From Pseudomonadota bacterium (GTDB taxonomy: Bacteria; Desulfobacterota; Desulfobacteria; Desulfobacterales; RPRI01): 10,002 nt of DNA. The translations under genes were made by a program, and so were the position numbers. Of the stretch, positions 5,455-10,002 are shown piece by piece (within the stretch, counting starts at the first letter, position 1; each line of letters begins with the position of its first letter). The notes beneath the pieces are model-generated. The model made no database searches and had not been told where the DNA came from. It saw nothing but the letters and a program-made list of their open reading frames with translations. The DNA lies in contig JAHJRK010000285.1 in the NCBI GenBank assembly GCA_018830925.1, positions 1 to 10,002 of the forward strand, given 5' to 3'.

Positions 5455-8400
5455 TCAATCTCTCCCGAAGTACTGCAAGATTTCGTTGATGATTTGGTCC
5501 CGCTTCTCTGAGTAGTAGTCGCGGGAGCAAATACGTTTTACTGTCCAGCCGGCGCGTTCGAGCACGCGCTGTCTTTGCACGTCGCTCTCCTTCAGTTTGC
5601 CATCTTCATAATGATACGGATAGCCGTCGCACTCCACAGCCAGGTAATGCCGTTTATTGTCTGTGATGACAAGGTCGATTCTAAATCCACAACTCTTGAA
5701 TTGTGGGTATACTACCAAGCTGCGGTTGGTTAGGTCATCGTAAATATTTTTCTCAAATCCGCTGTCAAATGGTTCTGTGTCCAATTTCAAGGATGATGGG
5801 TCTTGGACATAGCGAAGATATTCGCGAACGATAGGCGAGAATGACTCTATTTCGTCACTAATGAAGCAGTATATTTGTTCTCGCGCTCTTGAAAGCGCCA
5901 CATTCCAGCGCTTTTGGCCCTCAGGGCGGCCCTCCCCCACAAAATTAAAACTCCCATGTGGAGAGTTCGGGGCCTTGCGCCATGAGTAGATGATAATGTC
6001 ACGTTCGTCTCCCTGGAAACTGTCCGCTGTCCCGGACAGAAGATTATACTGCTGTATGAGAGAAGGTGAGAACCGTTGCTGAATCAGATTCCAGATATAG
6101 GATGCCTGCTCCTGGAAAACTGATATAACCCCAATGGATTTTCCCGCGTATCGGCTGTCTTCGAGTAGAGCCTGGATATGGTTGAGTATAGCTTCGGCTT
6201 CTTTCTCGTTGATCTTATTAATCTCGACTGCGTCATTAACTCGGATAATGTTGAGAATCTGATCCCTCAAATTGAAACCAAGCGATTTGAGGTGGGTCAT
6301 AATGACCAGGTTCTTATAATACTTCTCGTTGCAATAGTTGACAATCTCTGGATAGGAACGGAAGTGTTCAACCAGCGTCGTGCGGTGCTTGCCTGCATGG
6401 AGTTCCGCGAGATCGAACAAGGAGTAATCTTTGATGTGGAAGTAGTTTCCATATCGCACCTTGTGCATTCCAGTCTTCTCGAAAATTTCACGATGTACTT
6501 CGTCTGGGAAGAAGCGTAGTGAGGCGCTTGGAAGCTGCTTGTCATCTCCTACAACAATGGCGCATTTCGCCTTGTACAAGGCGGGGAGGGCCGCCCCCAG
6601 ATGACATTGTGAAGCCTCGTCAATAATGACATAGTCAAAGAGACCTTTAGATTTGGAAATGAGAAACCAACGCGCCACATCTTCGAGGGTCATTATCCAG
6701 CATGGGAAAACAGAAAGGAGGGCAGAAAAATCGATTTCCTCCTTCATTTCCTCAAAGCTTGTGACGTTCCGTTTGTTCCGACGGACTAGGTTGGCAAAAC
6801 GAAGAATTTCTGTAACGACGCGGCTTTGTTCCAGGGAATGATAGAGATGATTGTCTATTTGTTGCTGGATGTATTGTCGGATCAGTTTCAGGACTTTGCT
6901 GTCCAGTTCTCTGATCTGCTCGGCGATTCTTCCTGGAGTCTGCCTGTTTTCAGAGTTCACCGTTTCGATTTTATCTCGCCGCGTTTTTGCCTTTATAATG
7001 GCATCGATATTATCAACCCAGAAGGCTAGTTCCGTATCTCGATGTGAATCGCAGTTTTGGCAAACAAGATGAAGCGTGTTCGGGAACGTTCTCAGGATAT
7101 CCTTAAGCTCGGACACTTCCTGCTGGAGCGGAACAGCACTGATTGCGGCCATAAGATTTCGGAGCGGAAGAGAATCTTGCTGGTCCGCGAGCTGGAGTAG
7201 GCAGTTGTCTAGAAACTCGGCATACAACCGTGATAACCCCCCGTGCGATACAGAGCGGTCGATTTCAATCTCAAGATATTTATACCGAATTGAACCAAGA
7301 AAGCAGTTGATATATTCCTTCGCAGCCTGGAGGGATTCTTGTTCCCACAAGCGCTCTATGAATGTCTGTGGGTCTGCGTGTTTCCGAACCGCCTCCCGAA
7401 TGGATAGGTCAAAAACATAAAAATCAAAAAGAGTCTTGTTTATCTGCCTGACCCTGGCCAACCCGATGGCTGTGATTTCTGCCAGGTTGGATAAAGTTTC
7501 CGAAAGGAGCAAGAAGGAGAGGTCGTGCTTAATTACCTTTTCCACCTTCTGCAGGAGGATGTGCCCCTTTATACCCTGCCTTAGGGTTGAAATTGTGTCG
7601 GAATTAATGGTGAGTGCAGACAGGCTGGGGATCTTCCGCAGTTTTCTGCGAAGAAACCATCGGAAAGGAACGCCCCAAAACCGGTTTTCCCATTTGGAAT
7701 ATTCCCCGAGAAGAATCTCGATTTGGCTCCGGTCCGTGGGATGGATGAGGCGGACCGACTCGTGATTCTTGGCAAGCCACTCAATCTCTTCAAGGGTCTG
7801 TTCCAGCAATGCCCTTTTGGGCAACAAGTCCTTCTCAGACAGGAAACGTTCTTTGGAGAAGCGACCTAGATTTTCAACTCCGGCATTCTTTAGGAAGTGA
7901 TACGCCTCATAGTAATCCGCAAAGCGGGCCTCATTTTCTCGGAGATAGTTCTCAAGCGCTTGGAGTGCTGCGCTGTTATTTGTCGTCTGAAGATATTGCT
8001 TCCATTGCTCATACATGGTTGGGGAGCAGGCAGCTAATTGTTCCTTCCGAAGGCTAATAATTGAATTCACCCGACTGGAATATTCTTGGTAGTTGTTGAC
8101 AGATATGTCTGGTATGGTGCGGTACAGGATTTCCAGTGTGGGCGCAATATCCCGGAGCGTACAAAGGTGTGATATGAGTTTTAGAAGAGCTTGCTTGAAC
8201 GAATGGTCATCGGATAGGGGGGTGGGGTCTGCGATTTTGTCATACTTCTCGCGGAGCGATGCATACTCTTTGAAAATGAGCCCGAAATCTTGCTCAAGTT
8301 GTGTGAGGCGGGAAAATTCCCCTTTTAGCCTTTCGATCTGAATTTTCGTCCGCTTTATTTCTTGGCTCAGCCGGGAAATGGCCTCGGAAATTCTCTCTGG

Positions 8401-9570
8401 ATTGAGCGCTTGTTTGTATGTAATAGAGTTCTCTATTTCACGGACTAGCTCTCGCTTGGAGGCGGCACTGTTTTTTAGAAGGGTCTTATGGAGATAGTTA
8501 AACTTAAGGGGGCCTAGATGTTCTTTAGCAAGAACAACTAGGGCTTGGTTCTTCTCGCTGGAGACGAGTACGGTCTTACCCTTGGCCACAAGATGGCAAA
8601 CAAGATTCGCGATGGCATGGGTCTTGCCGGTGCCTGGCGGGCCTGTCACCGAAATGAGTTTGCCGTCCATGATATGTTTCGCAACTCGCTCTTGGGCCAA
8701 GTTCCAGGGTTTTGGGAAGAAATGCTCAAGAGAATCTACTTTTATGGTGGCATCAGTATTTGTGTCTTTAGGAGTATCTTCGGGGGGCCCCTGAACAAGC
8801 TGCACTAACGCAGTGCCTGAAGCTTCTTCCGCTCGCTCGGCAATAGCAGCTAGGTCCTGGATCACAAAATAATTCGCTTTTTTCGCTAGGAAAAGAATCG
8901 CATCAAACGTCGCAGTTTTGCCCTCAGCTGAACCAGTTGGTGCCTGGAATGTAATTGATGTGATTGGCGTGTAGCGGAGCCCTTTAATGACATGAGCAAG
9001 CCGGTCTAGAAAGTTGTTGATGGAGTCAGGCGACAGAGGTAAATCAGGCAATGAGGGCAATAGCTGCTTATGAACTATGTTTGCTGTATTCTCGTCCAAT
9101 AGTTCGAACAATAGTGAGGTGTTGAGGCGAGGCTTGTCATCCGTCACCACGACTCGGATTTCGTCCGATTCGATATCATATTCAATTTCACAGTTCACGA
9201 GAAGAAGCGGGCCTTCTTTATGGCTTTCATCTTTCTGTGATTTTCCAGCGAGGGATAGCAATCCGTATTTCCAATCGAAAGCGTTCTGGTCTCCTGCGTA
9301 TTTGTTGTAGAGGCTTAAGAGTCTTGAGAAAAAAACCGACGCATCATTTTCCGTCAGGGCATCATGTTGGGCGGAAGGAATGGGCCGCCTCGGAACTTTG
9401 AACGTGCATTCCAGATCCGGATTGGAAAGCAGGGGTTCGTTCTTAGGGAAAGGCAATAAAGTTAGAGAGTTCTTGGATGAGATGTTGACTAATCCAGAGT
9501 CTCTGGTTCCCCTACTCAAAACCTCATAGTAGTATTGGCAAAGTTGCGCTAAGCGAATATCATCTTTCAT
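5455..9570 (-). CDS. Large SF1 (UPF1/DNA2-like) helicase fused to a Vsr/DUF559-type PD-(D/E)XK nuclease, first gene of the Zorya-like operon
   Basis: The ATG at 9570 with GGGTGA four bases upstream is the likely start; the frame extends to a TTG at 9618 that lacks a ribosome site. The product has 1371 residues. The first 280 are unassigned. Helicase motifs follow: Q-like LAQERVA (291-297), Walker A GPPGTGKT (310-317), Ia VLVSSEKNQ (334-342), Walker B DEAS (984-987), III VVGDDKQLPS (1006-1015), IV-region HFRS (1069-1072), V GTADSFQGDERD (1180-1191) and VI NVALSRARE (1223-1231). About 630 residues of largely helical sequence are inserted between Ia and II. The C-terminus is a nuclease of the Vsr/DUF559 type: Asp1299 in FRIDLVI, Glu1313 and Asp1315 in AVECDGYPYH, then GWTVKRI (1341-1347). 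All helicase and nuclease residues look intact. It probably unwinds and cuts invading DNA, replacing the Snf2-type ZorD of type I Zorya. The Mokosh helicase MkoA is a related SF1 defence protein, but its partners differ. Confidence 0.9.
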   Translation of the reverse strand: MKDDIRLAQLCQYYYEVLSRGTRDSGLVNISSKNSLTLLPFPKNEPLLSNPDLECTFKVPRRPIPSAQHDALTENDASVFFSRLLSLYNKYAGDQNAFDWKYGLLSLAGKSQKDESHKEGPLLLVNCEIEYDIESDEIRVVVTDDKPRLNTSLLFELLDENTANIVHKQLLPSLPDLPLSPDSINNFLDRLAHVIKGLRYTPITSITFQAPTGSAEGKTATFDAILFLAKKANYFVIQDLAAIAERAEEASGTALVQLVQGPPEDTPKDTNTDATIKVDSLEHFFPKPWNLAQERVAKHIMDGKLISVTGPPGTGKTHAIANLVCHLVAKGKTVLVSSEKNQALVVLAKEHLGPLKFNYLHKTLLKNSAASKRELVREIENSITYKQALNPERISEAISRLSQEIKRTKIQIERLKGEFSRLTQLEQDFGLIFKEYASLREKYDKIADPTPLSDDHSFKQALLKLISHLCTLRDIAPTLEILYRTIPDISVNNYQEYSSRVNSIISLRKEQLAACSPTMYEQWKQYLQTTNNSAALQALENYLRENEARFADYYEAYHFLKNAGVENLGRFSKERFLSEKDLLPKRALLEQTLEEIEWLAKNHESVRLIHPTDRSQIEILLGEYSKWENRFWGVPFRWFLRRKLRKIPSLSALTINSDTISTLRQGIKGHILLQKVEKVIKHDLSFLLLSETLSNLAEITAIGLARVRQINKTLFDFYVFDLSIREAVRKHADPQTFIERLWEQESLQAAKEYINCFLGSIRYKYLEIEIDRSVSHGGLSRLYAEFLDNCLLQLADQQDSLPLRNLMAAISAVPLQQEVSELKDILRTFPNTLHLVCQNCDSHRDTELAFWVDNIDAIIKAKTRRDKIETVNSENRQTPGRIAEQIRELDSKVLKLIRQYIQQQIDNHLYHSLEQSRVVTEILRFANLVRRNKRNVTSFEEMKEEIDFSALLSVFPCWIMTLEDVARWFLISKSKGLFDYVIIDEASQCHLGAALPALYKAKCAIVVGDDKQLPSASLRFFPDEVHREIFEKTGMHKVRYGNYFHIKDYSLFDLAELHAGKHRTTLVEHFRSYPEIVNYCNEKYYKNLVIMTHLKSLGFNLRDQILNIIRVNDAVEINKINEKEAEAILNHIQALLEDSRYAGKSIGVISVFQEQASYIWNLIQQRFSPSLIQQYNLLSGTADSFQGDERDIIIYSWRKAPNSPHGSFNFVGEGRPEGQKRWNVALSRAREQIYCFISDEIESFSPIVREYLRYVQDPSSLKLDTEPFDSGFEKNIYDDLTNRSLVVYPQFKSCGFRIDLVITDNKRHYLAVECDGYPYHYEDGKLKESDVQRQRVLERAGWTVKRICSRDYYSEKRDQIINEILQYFGRD

Positions 9571-9822
9571 TTTGTCACCCGAATGCACCGCTACTTGTGA
9601 TTTGCAGAATTCTCTCAAGCATTGCGCGTCTTCGCCTTAACCAGTGCCTTTTAAAGGGAACGGTTCTATTTTTCTTATTCACAATTCTCAAAAACCCTGT
9701 TTATTTCATTTTATCATTTTGAATAGGTAGAAAGACTTAATGCTGTGATTGGCTATTGAAATACAAGGGTGATAACATTATGCTGTACCATGATAAGGGC
9801 GGGGTAAAATAAGGCGGCTAAG

Positions 9823-9847
9823 GCCGGGTCTGCCCGGCTTGCCGGGC
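9823..9847. repeat. GC-rich overlapping hairpins
   Basis: GCCGGG (9823-9828), GCCCGGC (9832-9838) and GCCGGGC (9841-9847) can pair in two alternative ways: first with second (4-base loop), or second with third (2-base loop, seven perfect pairs). The second form is followed on the plus strand by TTT (9848-9850), and GCTAA/TTAGC arms (9817-9821 and 9849-9853) extend it outward. It could be a bidirectional transcript end between the operon and a neighbour to the right, or part of a dispersed palindromic repeat. Confidence 0.5.
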
Positions 9848-9907
9848 TTTAGCTTCCTTGCTGTTGCCGTTTCTGTCTCTGGCCGGTGGCAACATAACAG
9901 GACAAGG

Positions 9908-9961
9908 CCGCGCCGGGGCAAATTTTGGCCAAAATTCGCCAAAAATTTGCTGGCGGCGCGG
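9908..9961. repeat. Long imperfect inverted repeat with a perfect 16-bp palindrome inside
   Basis: The left arm 9908-9929 (CCGCGCCGGGG then CAAATTTTGGC) and the right arm 9938-9961 (GCCAAAAATTTGC then TGGCGGCGCGG) pair along almost their whole length with a few mismatches and a one-base bulge. Within it, AATTTTGGCCAAAATT (9921-9936) is a perfect palindrome. GC-rich ends with an AT-rich core suggest either a binding site for a dimeric protein or a copy of a palindromic intergenic repeat. No copy of it occurs elsewhere in this window. Confidence 0.6.
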
Positions 9962-9972
9962 GCAAAATCTTA

Positions 9973-9978
9973 TATAAT
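9973..9978 (+). promoter_or_regulatory. Possible -10 box of a gene to the right
   Basis: A perfect TATAAT occurs on the plus strand within an AT-rich run just after the long inverted repeat. No good -35 is found (TTGCTG at 9947-9952 would need a 20-base spacer). Transcription would start near 9985, at or just beyond the ATG at 9983, so that ATG would be a poor start codon. Listed as a weak candidate only. Confidence 0.25.
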
Positions 9979-10002
9979 AATTATGGCGCAGTTTATAACT
10001 AC

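Larger units (their letters stand above)
9571..10002. other. Intergenic region upstream of the helicase operon
   Basis: No protein gene is supported from 9571 to about 9982. The part next to the helicase (9640-9770) is AT-rich and should contain the operon promoter, but I find no pair of -35/-10 elements good enough to call on the minus strand. From about 9800 the sequence becomes GC-rich and carries the inverted repeats listed separately. At the end an ATG at 9983 opens a plus-strand frame (MAQFITT) that leaves the window after six full codons. It has no ribosome site, so it is not called as a gene. Confidence 0.55.

Noticed and set aside
5453..5530. Longer start for the ZorA-like protein (26 extra residues)
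   Set aside because: It would overlap the nuclease end of the helicase gene, and the ATG at 5452 has a good ribosome site and places a membrane helix at the N-terminus as expected for the family.
9571..9618. TTG start for the helicase, 16 residues longer
   Set aside because: The ATG at 9570 has GGGTGA just upstream, whereas the TTG at 9618 has no ribosome site.
1..10002. CRISPR arrays, tRNA or rRNA genes, transposases, integrases
   Set aside because: I looked for regularly spaced repeats, tRNA-like cloverleaf patterns and recombinase motifs on both strands and saw none within the window.

Overview
The window is a bacterial chromosomal or element-borne accessory region that looks like part of a defence island. 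Every gene I can support lies on the minus strand, so the biological reading order runs from right (about 9570) to left (1). Base composition is moderate, with short GC-rich, hairpin-forming stretches confined to the two intergenic flanks. The species cannot be named from the sequence. An OmpA/MotB-type peptidoglycan-binding protein with one membrane anchor, and a sigma70-type TTGACA-N17-TATACT promoter, indicate a bacterium with a periplasm and a conventional sigma factor, probably Gram-negative.

Main module (9570 to 2018, minus): four tightly packed genes. The first encodes a 1371-residue protein with an intact UPF1/DNA2-like superfamily 1 helicase and a C-terminal Vsr/DUF559-like PD-(D/E)XK nuclease. 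Two bases after its stop begins a ZorA-like protein of the MotA/TolQ/ExbB type (three predicted membrane segments and a helical tail). This overlaps by ATGA with a ZorB-like protein (one membrane helix with an Asp, plus an OmpA-like domain). That gene in turn overlaps by 59 bases a 462-residue protein packed with CxxC zinc-ribbon motifs and ending in a topoisomerase-type zinc finger. The ZorAB pair is the hallmark of Zorya anti-phage systems. The partners here differ from those I know for Zorya I (ZorC, ZorD), II (ZorE) and III (ZorF, ZorG). My reading is a Zorya-like system with a different effector set: a proton-driven envelope sensor/motor coupled to a helicase-nuclease and a zinc-ribbon nucleic-acid-binding protein. 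This is the most interesting content of the window.

Second module (1885 to 429, minus): three overlapping genes encoding a TIGR04255-family protein, a 76-residue small protein that may be an antitoxin, and a PIN-domain protein with all four acidic residues. It resembles a three-part toxin-antitoxin or accessory defence unit and has its own -10 box.

Left edge (138 to 1, minus): the first 46 codons of a type I restriction-modification methyltransferase subunit (HsdM), driven by a near-consensus promoter at 180-208 with an inverted repeat just upstream. Right edge (about 9619 to 10002): noncoding DNA with GC-rich inverted repeats, a 16-bp perfect palindrome inside a longer imperfect hairpin, and a possible start of a plus-strand gene at the very end.
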